Shown here one piece after another: positions 35,575-44,175 of a stretch of 64,000 bases of DNA. The position numbers and the translations under genes are program-made. This DNA comes from Oceanobacillus indicireducens. Its GTDB lineage: Bacteria > Bacillota > Bacilli > Bacillales > Amphibacillaceae. How positions within the stretch are numbered: position 1 is the stretch's first letter; every line of letters starts with the position of its first letter. The stretch covers positions 1 through 64,000 of the forward strand of contig NZ_BMOS01000009.1 in assembly GCF_014647195.1 (NCBI RefSeq), read 5' to 3'. The notes under the pieces are model-generated. The model searched no databases, had not been told where the DNA came from, and worked only from the letters and a program-made list of their open reading frames with translations.

Positions 35575-36249
35575 CTAGTCTCGGTTGTTCAAAAATATTA
35601 ATATAAATCGTGCAAGCTCGAGTAAGGCGACAAGAGCTGCTGCAACATAAGTTAAAGCAGCGGCATCCAATACCTTCTTCGTTTCCCGTTCTTCATCATT
35701 CCGGATAATCCCAGTCGAGACAAGCTGTGTCATCGCCCGGTTGGAAGCATCAAACTCTACAGGAAGTGTAACAAGCTGGAAAAGGACAGCCGCCCCCATG
35801 AAGATAATTCCAAAAAAGAACAGCTCCATCATATTGAGGAAAATACCTGCAAGAATTAAAAAGAAGGAAATGTTTGAACCGAAGTTAGCGACCGGAACGA
35901 GTGCGCTTCTAAAACGCAAGAATGCATATTCTTCCTGGTCTTGAATGGCATGTCCAACTTCATGCGCCGCAATTGCGGAAGAAGCCATCGAACGGCCTCC
36001 GTAGATTCCGTCTGAAAGTCGGACAACCTTGGAGCGAGGATCATAGTGATCAGACAGTGTACCCTTTGTCCGTTCAATATTTACATGATACAATCCATTA
36101 TCATCTAGAATCTTTCTTGCTACCTCAGCGCCTGTCATTTGGGAAGATGTCGGTTTTTTCGAGTATTTATTGTAAGCTGACTTAACTTTACCTTGCGCCC
36201 ATAACGGTATAATGAGGATAAGCGCTATATAAATTAAATAGCTACCCAT
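35575..36249 (-). CDS. Membrane-bound neutral zinc metallopeptidase (YugP-like)
   Basis: A 224-residue membrane protein of the Zn_peptidase_2 (YugP) family. It has an N-terminal helix, the zinc-binding HEVGHAIQDQ (HExxH) in SSAIAAHEVGHAIQDQEEYA at about residue 92, and LPVEFDASNRAMTQL, which supplies a third ligand. Two central hydrophobic segments and a C-terminal helix (LTYVAAALVALLELARF) are present. Substrates are unknown. GGAGGGATATAA precedes the ATG. It lies 36 bases after the small ypjB-like gene; in B. subtilis yugP is elsewhere. Confidence 0.9.
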   Translation of the reverse strand: MGSYLIYIALILIIPLWAQGKVKSAYNKYSKKPTSSQMTGAEVARKILDDNGLYHVNIERTKGTLSDHYDPRSKVVRLSDGIYGGRSMASSAIAAHEVGHAIQDQEEYAFLRFRSALVPVANFGSNISFFLILAGIFLNMMELFFFGIIFMGAAVLFQLVTLPVEFDASNRAMTQLVSTGIIRNDEERETKKVLDAAALTYVAAALVALLELARFILIFLNNRD

Positions 36250-36284
36250 TTATATCCCTCCAATCGTACTTATATAAGTCAATT

Positions 36285-36560
36285 TTAGTCAGGATCTCGA
36301 TTCCAGTCAACTATTTTGTCGCCGTCCTTTGTTTTTCTTCCCCGCCTTATTTTTTCTCCTTTATATTTTCTCCAACTCACATAAGATAATGTAATCAGAA
36401 TGAACCCACCAACAATCAATAATGCTGGTAAAAGCGGAATCAACTCCGCATTTGTAAAGAGCCATTGCGGAAAACTAATCCTTTCTATGTTCAGTAACGG
36501 ATACGGAAACGCGGCAGTAACGATCGAATAAATTAAGGTAGTACCGGATGTCATTCCCAT
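36285..36560 (-). CDS. Short YpjB-like membrane protein (possible C-terminal remnant)
   Basis: A 91-residue protein with a hydrophobic N-terminal segment (LIYSIVTAAFPYPL), a strong transmembrane helix (LIPLLPALLIVGGFILITLSYV), and a basic tail starting SWRKYKGEK. The helix-plus-WRKYKGEK ending and its place between ypjA and ypjC-region genes match the C-terminus of the sporulation protein YpjB, which is normally about 250 residues. The long extracytoplasmic domain is missing. It is either a remnant or a naturally short relative. A GTG at 36569 is an alternative start. Confidence 0.5.
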   Translation of the reverse strand: MGMTSGTTLIYSIVTAAFPYPLLNIERISFPQWLFTNAELIPLLPALLIVGGFILITLSYVSWRKYKGEKIRRGRKTKDGDKIVDWNRDPD

Positions 36561-36613
36561 TTTAGTCACCTCACCTAATCCATTTATATGATGAGGGACT
36601 CCTGTTTATCACC

Positions 36614-37192
36614 TTAGGATAACTTATTCTGCTTCCGGACCGTAAGCCAGTAAGCAAGGAATAAGCAAGCAATACTAAGCCAAAAGGTGAAATAACCAAT
36701 TCTCTCCATGTACTGGGTTAATGAAGAATAAATAGGCATCATTCCAAATACGTAATCAATTACATCATTATGTAATGTCCATATCCCGGCAACAACAAGG
36801 TGTCTCATTTTTATTTTATAAAAAGGGGTATAGAGCACAGCTTGTATTGCCATCCCTGCATGGGAAAACATCAACATATAGCCCGCCGGACTTAAAGAGC
36901 CATCAATGATTAATGTAAGTAAGTTCATTACAACAGCCCAGGTACCGTATTTCACGAGCGTTACAAGCCCTAATGCTTCAATATAGGGGACGTTTCTGCC
37001 GAATAGGAAAAACAAAAGAAAAATCGTGAAAAATAAACTCGCTGTTGGGCTATCCGGAACAAAAATTAGGAATATATCAGGTGTGATTTCTAGTTGCGGA
37101 AGGTACCAAATATACCCATAGATTGTGCCGAATAGATTTACAATAAAAAGTATGAAAATAAATATTTTATTAGAAAGAATATACCTAATCAT
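36614..37192 (-). CDS. ypjA: YpjA-like membrane protein (DUF1405)
   Basis: A 192-residue integral membrane protein of the DUF1405 family with about six helices. Recognisable parts are NLFGTIYGYIWYLPQLEIT, FVPDSPTASLFFTIFLLFFL, ALGLVTLVKYGTWAVVMNLL and HNDVIDYVFGMMP. The function is unknown. It sits upstream of ypjB as in B. subtilis, where the pair follows qcrABC. The start at 37192 (MIRYILSNK) has GGAGCGG upstream; the open frame continues to 37249, ending at the edge of a repeat. The tail is basic. Confidence 0.85.
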   Translation of the reverse strand: MIRYILSNKIFIFILFIVNLFGTIYGYIWYLPQLEITPDIFLIFVPDSPTASLFFTIFLLFFLFGRNVPYIEALGLVTLVKYGTWAVVMNLLTLIIDGSLSPAGYMLMFSHAGMAIQAVLYTPFYKIKMRHLVVAGIWTLHNDVIDYVFGMMPIYSSLTQYMERIGYFTFWLSIACLFLAYWLTVRKQNKLS

Positions 37193-37251
37193 CCGGTGAC
37201 CCGCTCCATTCCTTAAAATAAATATCATTCCCTCCATTTTCACCCGCATTT

Positions 37252-37690
37252 GCTTTTATTCAGCGTAAGCGCAACTTTCTCCTGGAGGTCCGCAGTCCAG
37301 ACACCTCTCGCTTTCCGCAGGCGGCTGGTGAGCCTCCTCGGGCTGGCGCCCTGCGGGGTCTCACCTATGCCTATCCTCCTGCTGGAGTCTCGAGGTGTCT
37401 GGACTGCTCCGAGGAAAGGCGTGATTTGGATTACTGTTTAATATTCCAGAAGTACGATCCTTATCATAATGGAATAATTTCTTTTTAAAATAATCCTTTA
37501 GACCAGTTCATTTGCCCGGCGGACGGTGACTCCTACGGGAAAAGCACGAGGCCGAAGACCCCGCAGGAAGCGTTTTTCTTCCGAGGGGGCTGAGGCCGTG
37601 CCCGTGGAAAGCATCCGTCCGCCGGGCAACTGAACGGTAATTAGAACGCCAATAAAATGAATGCTCAAAATACTTACGCTGAATGAAAGC
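37252..37690 (+). repeat. GC-rich palindromic repeat, copy 2 (R2)
   Basis: A second copy of the 0.44 kb element in the opposite arrangement to R1. Module A spans about 37292-37405, bounded by GCAGTCCAGACACCTC and GAGGTGTCTGGACTGC. An AT-rich spacer follows, then module B (about 37514-37635), bounded by TTGCCCGGCGGACGG and CCGTCCGCCGGGCAAC. The ends read TTCAGCGTAAGC and ACTTACGCTGAATGAA. It lies between ypjA and the qcr operon. The modules are individually self-complementary. Confidence 0.85.
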
Positions 37691-37778
37691 GAGTAGTTGC
37701 TTTTGGGTTGTGAAGGTTGAGTAATTTAACTATAAGCCTTCGTGTTCCTCATAAGCAAGTATTAAATGCGTAAACAAA

Positions 37779-37933
37779 GGCGCAAGCGCCCGTTTAGCAA
37801 CGTACAAACTGGAGCACTCCGGAATGAGATAAAGGAAACACAACGAACGATAGTGAGTTGATGTTGACTTATCGATTGGAGGAGTGTGAAGTTTGATAGT
37901 TGCTGGGCGCTGGAGCTGGACGTGGCTTGCCCT
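37779..37933 (+). repeat. Second type of palindromic repeat
   Basis: A 155-base imperfect palindrome unrelated to R1-R4. Arms at 37786-37820 (GCGCCCG, AGCAAC, AAACT, CACTCC) pair with 37878-37910 (GGAGTG, AAGTTT, AGTTGCT, GGGCGC). The loop contains AAAGGAAACACAACG. It starts with GGCGCAAGCGCCCG and is followed by TGGAGCTGGACGTGGCTTGC. Similar units are, as I recall, dispersed in several Bacillaceae genomes. No gene is seen. Confidence 0.65.
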
Positions 37934-37985
37934 CGATACCTAAGTTATCACAGTATTTTTATTTTATAGTTTCTTATATTATGCC

Positions 37986-38021
37986 AAAAAGCACCTTTAC
38001 CATTTCGATGGTAAAAGTGCT
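37986..38021 (-). terminator. Terminator after qcrC
   Basis: A 14-bp stem with one mismatch (37990-38003 with 38008-38021) and a 4-base loop are followed by TTTTT on the minus strand. It lies 18 bases past the qcrC stop. Confidence 0.9.
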
Positions 38022-38038
38022 CTTCATGCTGAATAAAA

Positions 38039-38836
38039 TTATTCTTCTTCGATCGATTCGTTTACGGATAAAATAAAATCTACCAATTGCTCTAATTCTT
38101 CATCCGTACCAGTAAATTGATCTGGTGGCATTGCTCCAATTCCGTTCACCGAAATGTCAGCAATTTCTTCCGCAGTGTGGTCAAACTCAGGACCGTACAA
38201 TGCTGGAGCTGCCGTACCTTCTAATTCGGCACCGTGACACGCTAAACAGCTTGTTTCATATACTTCGTATCCCGGATGATCTGTGTCAATCACGACATCA
38301 ACATCATCTGACGGTGGAACAGGTTTGTTCGCTTCTGCACGACTTTCCCAGTCAACTGCAGCTGCAGAAGTATAAGTCAACCAAATAACTGACGCTAAAC
38401 CAAGTAACATCATTCCGACAGCAATTGGACGTTGATGAGGTCTGCGTCCTGGACCGTTATCCAAGAATGGTGCTAGAAGTAATGCACCGAATGCTATACC
38501 TGGAATTCCAAGCATTCCTAGCAGGATATAATTTCCGCTAGCAAATTCATATTTCAATAGTTCATACAGAAACAGGAAATACCAGTCTGGCAAAGGAATA
38601 TATGCAGCATCTGTTGGATCTGCCAACCCTTCAAGTGGTGAAGGATGTGCCAATGTTAAAATTAAAAATCCAATAAGGAATACTGCACCTGCCAACCATT
38701 CTTTTAATAAAAAGTTGGGCCAAAAAGCTTCTGTTCTGCCAGGGTACTCTGAATAGTCTTTCGGGATTCGCGAGACTGTCGGTCCTTGTTTGATCCGCGA
38801 GTCTCCAACGAATTTCATGCCTTTCCCTCTTTGCAT
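38039..38836 (-). CDS. qcrC: Menaquinol:cytochrome c reductase cytochrome b/c subunit
   Basis: A 265-residue fusion typical of Bacillus bc complexes. The subunit IV-like part has three or so transmembrane helices (WPNFLLKEWLAGAVFLIGFL, LPDWYFLFLYELLKYEFASG). A C-terminal cytochrome c domain carries heme at CLACHG (CxxCH, about residue 196) with an axial Met in GIGAMPPDQF. It passes electrons from menaquinol toward cytochrome c, and so toward the ba3 oxidase encoded at 9-11 kb. The start MQRGKGMKFVGD matches the family. Confidence 0.97.
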   Translation of the reverse strand: MQRGKGMKFVGDSRIKQGPTVSRIPKDYSEYPGRTEAFWPNFLLKEWLAGAVFLIGFLILTLAHPSPLEGLADPTDAAYIPLPDWYFLFLYELLKYEFASGNYILLGMLGIPGIAFGALLLAPFLDNGPGRRPHQRPIAVGMMLLGLASVIWLTYTSAAAVDWESRAEANKPVPPSDDVDVVIDTDHPGYEVYETSCLACHGAELEGTAAPALYGPEFDHTAEEIADISVNGIGAMPPDQFTGTDEELEQLVDFILSVNESIEEE

Positions 38837-38854
38837 GATGCTTTCCCCTCCTTT

Positions 38855-39529
38855 TTATAGTGGTCCGGATATACCTTGTCTTCTAATTAATATAAAGTGT
38901 ACAGCCAATAGTGCAAATAATGCAGCTGGCAAGAAGAATACATGAATAGCAAAGAATCTAGTTAGTGTTTGTGCACCTACAATCGAGGCGTCACCCGCTA
39001 ATAGAATCTTTAATTGATCGCCGATAAACGGAACTTGCTGCGCTATTTCAAGACCTACTTGTGTAGCGAAAAACGCTTTGTTGTCCCATGGTAGCAAGTA
39101 ACCTGTGAATCCTAGTCCAAGCATGACGAAGAAAAGCAGGACCCCAACCATCCAGTTGAGTTCACGAGGCTTCTTGTATGCACCTTGGAAAAACACACGT
39201 AAAGTATGTAATAAAAGCATCACAATTACCACACTGGCACCCCAGTGATGCATTCCTCGAACAATTTGAGCATGTGCAACTTCAGTTTGCAAGTAATAAA
39301 CGGATCGCCACGCATTTTCAATATCCGGTACGTAATACATTGTTAAAAACATACCAGACAAAATTTGAATAACAACTACGAAGAATGTCAATCCTCCAAA
39401 ACAGTAGACGAATGCTGAGAAGTGGTGGGCAGGGTTAACATGCTCAGGAACTTCGTGATCAGCGATGTCACGCCATATTGGTTGAAGGTCGATGCGTTCG
39501 TCGATCCAATCGTATATTTTCTGTAGCAT
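38855..39529 (-). CDS. qcrB: Menaquinol:cytochrome c reductase cytochrome b subunit
   Basis: A 224-residue cytochrome b6-type subunit with four transmembrane helices and bis-histidine ligands for two b hemes. HHFSAFVYCFGGLTFF, VRGMHHWGASVVIVMLLLH and FFAIHVFFLPAALFALLAVH carry the paired histidines. PWDNKAFFATQVG belongs to the quinol site. The N-terminal KIYDWIDERIDLQPIW is typical of Firmicutes. It lies 6 bases after qcrA and 18 before qcrC, in operon qcrABC. Confidence 0.97.
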   Translation of the reverse strand: MLQKIYDWIDERIDLQPIWRDIADHEVPEHVNPAHHFSAFVYCFGGLTFFVVVIQILSGMFLTMYYVPDIENAWRSVYYLQTEVAHAQIVRGMHHWGASVVIVMLLLHTLRVFFQGAYKKPRELNWMVGVLLFFVMLGLGFTGYLLPWDNKAFFATQVGLEIAQQVPFIGDQLKILLAGDASIVGAQTLTRFFAIHVFFLPAALFALLAVHFILIRRQGISGPL

Positions 39530-39535
39530 CTTTAA

Positions 39536-40051
39536 TTAAGCCTCCCTGTGTGGTTTTGGATCTCCTAAGAATAGCATTCCATCCTTAATTTCCATTTCAT
39601 ATTCATCTAACGGCGCTAAAGGTGGTGTGCCTGGTACGTTAACTCCATCCTTATAGTAGCGTCCATCATGACATGGGCAAAAGAATTCGTCTGGATACTG
39701 ATCGCTTCCTTCCCAAGAAACAACACATCCTAAGTGTTTACATATTGGGGAAAAGGCTATAATTTCATCACTGTCATTTCTATAAACCCACGCAGAGCGG
39801 TTTACTTGTGATTCGTACCAGCCGTCTACTTGGTCTATGCTCCAGTCAATACGTTGTGGTTCTGATGTAATATCATCAACGGACAGTCCGACGTTAGCCA
39901 GATCTCCAGCACCTGTTGATTTGAGTACAGGGTCAATTGCCATTCTTACTGGAGAAATGAGCAGACCGGCTGCCATAAATCCACCTACTCCCATTAGTGT
40001 GTAGTTCAAAAATTGTCTACGGGATACTTGTTGCTTTTTTTCTTCACTCAT
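39536..40051 (-). CDS. qcrA: Rieske iron-sulfur protein of the bc complex
   Basis: A 171-residue membrane-anchored Rieske protein. The 2Fe-2S ligands are CKHLGC and CPCHDGRYYKDG (about residues 106 and 126). The N-terminus carries a twin-arginine signal anchor, SRRQFLNYTLMGVGG (S-R-R-x-F-L), so it should be exported folded by the Tat system encoded at 4.7-6.0 kb; B. subtilis QcrA is known as a Tat substrate. The start at 40051 is chosen for the GGGGGG site before it. Confidence 0.96.
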   Translation of the reverse strand: MSEEKKQQVSRRQFLNYTLMGVGGFMAAGLLISPVRMAIDPVLKSTGAGDLANVGLSVDDITSEPQRIDWSIDQVDGWYESQVNRSAWVYRNDSDEIIAFSPICKHLGCVVSWEGSDQYPDEFFCPCHDGRYYKDGVNVPGTPPLAPLDEYEMEIKDGMLFLGDPKPHREA

Positions 40052-40252
40052 GATTTTCCCCCCTCTATTCTTCATTAGTTGCGGACATTTTAAAAATTAA
40101 TTTAGATTACTAGGACAATACCATGATAGCGCAATCTTGTACTTGGGTCAATATATAAACTAGACTCAAGCAGATAATATTCCTATTTAACAACATTTTT
40201 CAAAAAACTAAACGAAAAAGACGAAGTAGAACAAAATATAAAACCGTTATAC

Positions 40253-40720
40253 TTACCAATAGGAACGGATAATTTCTGATAGCTGGGAAATCTGATCCCG
40301 GATAACACTTTGCATTTCATTTGAATGAATATCTCCTGTTTGAATCCCCGGCAACCATAATAGATCACCTTCTAATTCTTTTTCATGCTTTCGCCAGGAA
40401 GGATCAAACGTCAGTAAAATGGTATGGTTGAATGGTTGATTCTCTGTTTCACTTATCCACTGATTCAATCGCTCTACCTCAATTGCTTTTTCTGCGTCTT
40501 TCAAATAGAAATAACTCGGAATAAGTAACACTCTACCACTTAGCTCTTGCTCGATTTCATTAGCGAATATCGTCATTATTTCTTGTTGAAAAGCATCTTT
40601 CCCTATGTCCTCATCATTTGTCAGCTGGAAAGGAATTAAAGGCATCAGAATGGTGTCAATATATTCTTTTGCTTGTACATACTTTTCCAGATCGTCTTTT
40701 CTCCACTTCATTGCAAACAT
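40253..40720 (-). CDS. ypiF: YpiF-like protein (DUF2487)
   Basis: A 155-residue cytosolic protein of the DUF2487/YpiF family, unknown in function. Conserved parts are MKWRKDDLEKYVQAKEYIDT, LMPLIPFQLTNDE, and LIPSYFYLKDAE, followed by TFDPSWRKHEKELEGDLLWL. It stands just upstream of qcrABC as in B. subtilis. An ATG three codons further in (40711) starts directly at MKWRK and may be the real start; spacing to AGAGG favours the first ATG. Confidence 0.85.
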   Translation of the reverse strand: MFAMKWRKDDLEKYVQAKEYIDTILMPLIPFQLTNDEDIGKDAFQQEIMTIFANEIEQELSGRVLLIPSYFYLKDAEKAIEVERLNQWISETENQPFNHTILLTFDPSWRKHEKELEGDLLWLPGIQTGDIHSNEMQSVIRDQISQLSEIIRSYW

Positions 40721-40795
40721 TCAGCCTCTCTATATTATCAATTTTCATATACACTCAAGTTTACCCTAAGTAATGAAAAAGAATCAACCCATTCG

Positions 40796-41365
40796 TTAAG
40801 AAGTTGGTTGATTCTTTAGGTTTTTCTCGGTTTTCTTTAGTTCGTCGGAAAGTCTGATAAACTTATTATAATCTCTTTCATCGAGCGACTCATCAATTTG
40901 TTCAATTAAGCTTTTTCTTATTTGCGCTTGAAGTGTATAATTCATCAGCCGTTCCGCTTCCCGCTTGTCTTCATCCGTAATAAAATCATCATCCGATAAA
41001 AACGGATTTTCTTCAAGGATGAGCGCATATTGCGGGTTCTGTCTCCATTGATGAAAGTTCAATTGGACATAAAGAGCTTCGTCATCGTTTAATCGAATAT
41101 CGTGAAATGCTTTCTCTGGATCAGACGTAATTAATTTGTTACGGTGGAAACGAAAAGCTACTCCATTTGAACATTTGGTTGAGATAATAATACTGCGCGG
41201 GCAAGCCTTCGCATGGCGAACAAAATGCAGATTACGCAGTAATTTATTATGACTCGCCAAATAAGATAAAATCCAGTTGCTTTCCCGAGCTTTCATTTCA
41301 TATTGGTTCAGGAACCAATAAATAAATGCTTTCTTCTCATGCGGATGAATGACAGCGTTAGTCAT
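40796..41365 (-). CDS. ypiB: YpiB family protein (UPF0302)
   Basis: A 189-residue protein of the UPF0302/YpiB family. It has HPHEKKAFIYWFLNQYEMKA, ESNWILSYLASHNKLLRNLH, a long middle containing HDIRLNDDEALYVQLNFHQW, and a helical C-terminus (SLIEQIDESLDERDYNKFIR). YpiB has, I recall, been described in B. subtilis as ReoY, a factor in ClpCP-dependent control of MurAA. That role is by family, not shown here. The start at 41365 follows GAGGAGGATT; the TPR gene ends 31 bases upstream. Confidence 0.88.
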   Translation of the reverse strand: MTNAVIHPHEKKAFIYWFLNQYEMKARESNWILSYLASHNKLLRNLHFVRHAKACPRSIIISTKCSNGVAFRFHRNKLITSDPEKAFHDIRLNDDEALYVQLNFHQWRQNPQYALILEENPFLSDDDFITDEDKREAERLMNYTLQAQIRKSLIEQIDESLDERDYNKFIRLSDELKKTEKNLKNQPTS

Positions 41366-41395
41366 ATTAATCCTCCTCAGGTAGTCTTGGTGCAT

Positions 41396-42640
41396 TCATA
41401 ATCGAGATAAGAATTCTTCAATCGTGTAATCATCAGGAACAAGCTGTAAATACCTTTGAAACACGGCTATTGCTTCAGATGTCTGCCCTTCTTCAATCAG
41501 GAAATAACCATATTCCTTCAGAAAGTCTGTATCATCACTTAAATTCAAATACGCATCCTGATAAGCTTGAAGAGCTTCCTTATATTGCTCTTCCTCATTA
41601 TAGGCTCTTGCCAGTTCCCAGTCATATAAAGGCTCAAGAGATCCAATTGACTTCACGCTCGAGAGCAAGTCGATAATATCCGCATGCCTGTCCCGCTCTT
41701 TTAAAAATTCCAAGAAAAAGAGAATAGCTTCTTTATAATCCGGATCAATCGCAATTGCTTCCCTTATATATTCCTCACTAGCCGAATCATTATTCAATTG
41801 ACGCGCAATCATCCCTGCAAGGAAATATAAATGTTTATTAAATGTATCTTGCTTCAGCCCTTTTTCTACAACATCAAATGCTTCTTGCAACATACCTTCA
41901 TCTTGTAATGCTTTTGCTAGATTTTCATATACAGAATGATAATAAGGATCTAATTCTACCACGCGCTTCCAAGCTGTTATTGCTATATCATTTCTACCGG
42001 CCTGGCTAGCGGTGACACCGTATTTAAAAAATTTATCCGGGGTTTTATCTTGTCCATTTTTGAAATATTCAAGTGCCTTTTCATATTCACCAATCCCTGC
42101 ATAGGATTCTGCAAGGCGATCTAATACAGAAACATCCGCAAACATTTCATGCTCCTTGGCAACTTTTTCATAATATGTCACGGCTTTTTTATATGTGCCG
42201 GTTGAAAAAGAAAGTTCTCCAAGCGCAAAATCAATAATAACTTCGTTGGGTAACTTTTGTTTGGCAGTAAGCAGCTTCTGTTCCGCAACTTCAAATAGAC
42301 CTTGAACCTGGTATAAGTCGGCTAGCTGGATTAATACTTGAATGTATGCCGGGTCCTCCTCTGATATTTCTGCTAATAGAGCTATTGCCTGTTCGTCATC
42401 CTCTTTTTCAATCGCAATATCAGCAAGGCTTAGAATCAGATCGTTTTCATCAGGATATTTCTTCAAGAGTTCTGAAAGAATAAGTTCTGCTTCATCCAAG
42501 AATCCCCATTGTAAATACAATTCAGCGATTGTATATTTTTCATCATCATTTGCTTTTGGGGTATATTCTTCCAATAAGCGCAATGCTTGCTCTATTTTAT
42601 TTTGTTCGACTAATTCTACTGCTTTTAAGATGGTATCCAT
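41396..42640 (-). CDS. ypiA: TPR-repeat protein YpiA
   Basis: A 414-residue cytosolic protein built almost wholly of tetratricopeptide repeats (about ten to twelve 34-residue helix pairs). Examples are YTIAELYLQWGFLDEAELIL, VSVLDRLAESYAGIGEYEKA and YHSVYENLAKALQDEGMLQE. It is probably a scaffold for protein contacts. It is co-transcribed with ypiB, as in B. subtilis where both are reported to act with the ClpCP system on peptidoglycan precursor synthesis; this is family knowledge. AAGGATGGGG precedes the ATG. Confidence 0.93.
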   Translation of the reverse strand: MDTILKAVELVEQNKIEQALRLLEEYTPKANDDEKYTIAELYLQWGFLDEAELILSELLKKYPDENDLILSLADIAIEKEDDEQAIALLAEISEEDPAYIQVLIQLADLYQVQGLFEVAEQKLLTAKQKLPNEVIIDFALGELSFSTGTYKKAVTYYEKVAKEHEMFADVSVLDRLAESYAGIGEYEKALEYFKNGQDKTPDKFFKYGVTASQAGRNDIAITAWKRVVELDPYYHSVYENLAKALQDEGMLQEAFDVVEKGLKQDTFNKHLYFLAGMIARQLNNDSASEEYIREAIAIDPDYKEAILFFLEFLKERDRHADIIDLLSSVKSIGSLEPLYDWELARAYNEEEQYKEALQAYQDAYLNLSDDTDFLKEYGYFLIEEGQTSEAIAVFQRYLQLVPDDYTIEEFLSRL

Positions 42641-42822
42641 TTCCCCATCCTTTCTTTAATCATGCTTACTGTAATAATATCGAAAACACCCTCCATATTC
42701 AATCAAATCACATTCACCTGCAAGCCACTGAATGTTAGTTGAACCGAATCAGGGATTTACCGAATGTTTCTCCCCACCTTCACATGTTAGGCTTCCCTCT
42801 TGTTTAATACGTGATAAAAAGT

Positions 42823-42859
42823 AACCAAAGAAAGCATGGTAATTTCACTTTCTTTGGTT
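42823..42859 (-). terminator. Terminator after the aro operon
   Basis: A perfect 12-bp stem (42823-42834 with 42848-42859) is followed by TACTTTTTATC on the minus strand. It ends the aroC-to-aroA supra-operon. Confidence 0.88.
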
Positions 42860-42865
42860 AGATGG

Positions 42866-44158
42866 TTAGTTTGTTGTTATTCTTTTTAGGTCTTCAAAAA
42901 AGCTGGGGTATGAGATGGCGATAGATGAGATGTCGTCAATAATGATGTCTTCTTTTGTAAAGAAAGAAGCGATAGCACCCATCATTGCCATGCGGTGATC
43001 ATTATATGCTGAAATATTTCCGCCTGTCAATTCCTGGCTTCCCTCAATAATCATTCCATCTTTTGTTGCCGTAACAGACGCTCCAAGTGTTGTTAGAACT
43101 TCGACTACGGCCGCAATCCGATCTGTTTCTTTCACCCGAAGTTCTTCAGCATCTTTAATAACCGTTTTACCTTTTGCTTGAGTTGCAAGTAAGGCAATAA
43201 TCGGAATTTCATCTATTAATCGAGGAATGATATCACCGGATATTTCTATTCCTTTTAAGCTCGAGCTGCTAATTTTAACATCACCAAGCAGTTCTCCGCC
43301 AATTCTTTCTTCATTACGAATCTCGATTTGTGCTCCCATTTGCATCAATACGTCAATAATTCCTGTCCGGGTAGGGTTTAGCCCAACCTTTTTTATAACA
43401 AGCGAACTATTTGGTTTAGCAGCTGCGGCGGCTAGGAAAAATGCTGCGGATGAGATATCACCCGGAACATAAATGCGCGTAGGCTTTAACGATTGTTTTC
43501 CATCCATTCGAATAGTGTTTCCGTCAACATTAAGCTTTACCCCAAATGCCCCGAGCATCGTTTCGGTATGATCTCTTGTTTTAGCTTTTTCCGTTATAAT
43601 CGTTTCACCGTTAGCAAAAAGACCTGCAAGTAATAATGCTGATTTAACTTGAGCACTTTTCACCGGTAAAGTGTATTGAATTGCTTGCAGTTCTTTCCCG
43701 CTAATTGCCAAGGGTAATAACTTGCCACCACTTCGTCCGAAAATAGTTGCATTCATATCTGAAAGAGGCAGTATGACCCGGTCCATCGGTCGTTTCGATA
43801 GGGAAGCATCTCCATAAATTGTTGTAAAAAGTGGTAAGCCGGATAATAATCCAATCATAAGACGGGCAGTTGTCCCTGAATTACCAAAATAAAGAGGTTC
43901 TTTTGGTTCTATCAGACTATCTGCACCATCGCTATTGATGACAACTGTTTCCCCCTGCTGCTCGATAGATACGCCCATTTTCTGAAAGATGTCCACTGTT
44001 CGCAGGCAATCCTCCCCATCTAGGAAATGGTCAATTTTTGTCCGGCCTTTTGCCAATGAACCAAAAATTACCGCACGATGAGAAATAGACTTATCTCCCG
44101 GTACTTCGAGCTCGCCTATAAGAGCAGACGATTGAGGTGAAATTCTTTTCTCCACCAC
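42866..44158 (-). CDS. aroA: 3-phosphoshikimate 1-carboxyvinyltransferase (EPSP synthase)
   Basis: The sixth shikimate step joins phosphoenolpyruvate to shikimate-3-phosphate; the enzyme is the glyphosate target. The 430 residues show the two-domain fold: PGDKSISHRAVIFGSLAKG (Lys and Ser for S3P), GNSGTTARLMIGLLSGLP, LSKRPMDRVILPLSDM, SAQVKSALLLAGL, and LRVKETDRIAAVVEVLTTLG with NDHRMAMMGAIASF. The GNSGTTAR block suggests the class II type; sensitivity is not decided by sequence alone. GTG start, 17 bases after tyrA. In B. subtilis it is called aroE. Confidence 0.97.
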   Translation of the reverse strand: MVEKRISPQSSALIGELEVPGDKSISHRAVIFGSLAKGRTKIDHFLDGEDCLRTVDIFQKMGVSIEQQGETVVINSDGADSLIEPKEPLYFGNSGTTARLMIGLLSGLPLFTTIYGDASLSKRPMDRVILPLSDMNATIFGRSGGKLLPLAISGKELQAIQYTLPVKSAQVKSALLLAGLFANGETIITEKAKTRDHTETMLGAFGVKLNVDGNTIRMDGKQSLKPTRIYVPGDISSAAFFLAAAAAKPNSSLVIKKVGLNPTRTGIIDVLMQMGAQIEIRNEERIGGELLGDVKISSSSLKGIEISGDIIPRLIDEIPIIALLATQAKGKTVIKDAEELRVKETDRIAAVVEVLTTLGASVTATKDGMIIEGSQELTGGNISAYNDHRMAMMGAIASFFTKEDIIIDDISSIAISYPSFFEDLKRITTN

Positions 44159-44175
44159 CCAATCACATCCTTTTA

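Noticed and set aside
37250-37441. Open frame of 63 codons in repeat R2
   Set aside because: Same repeat DNA as R1; composition reflects the palindrome, not a protein.
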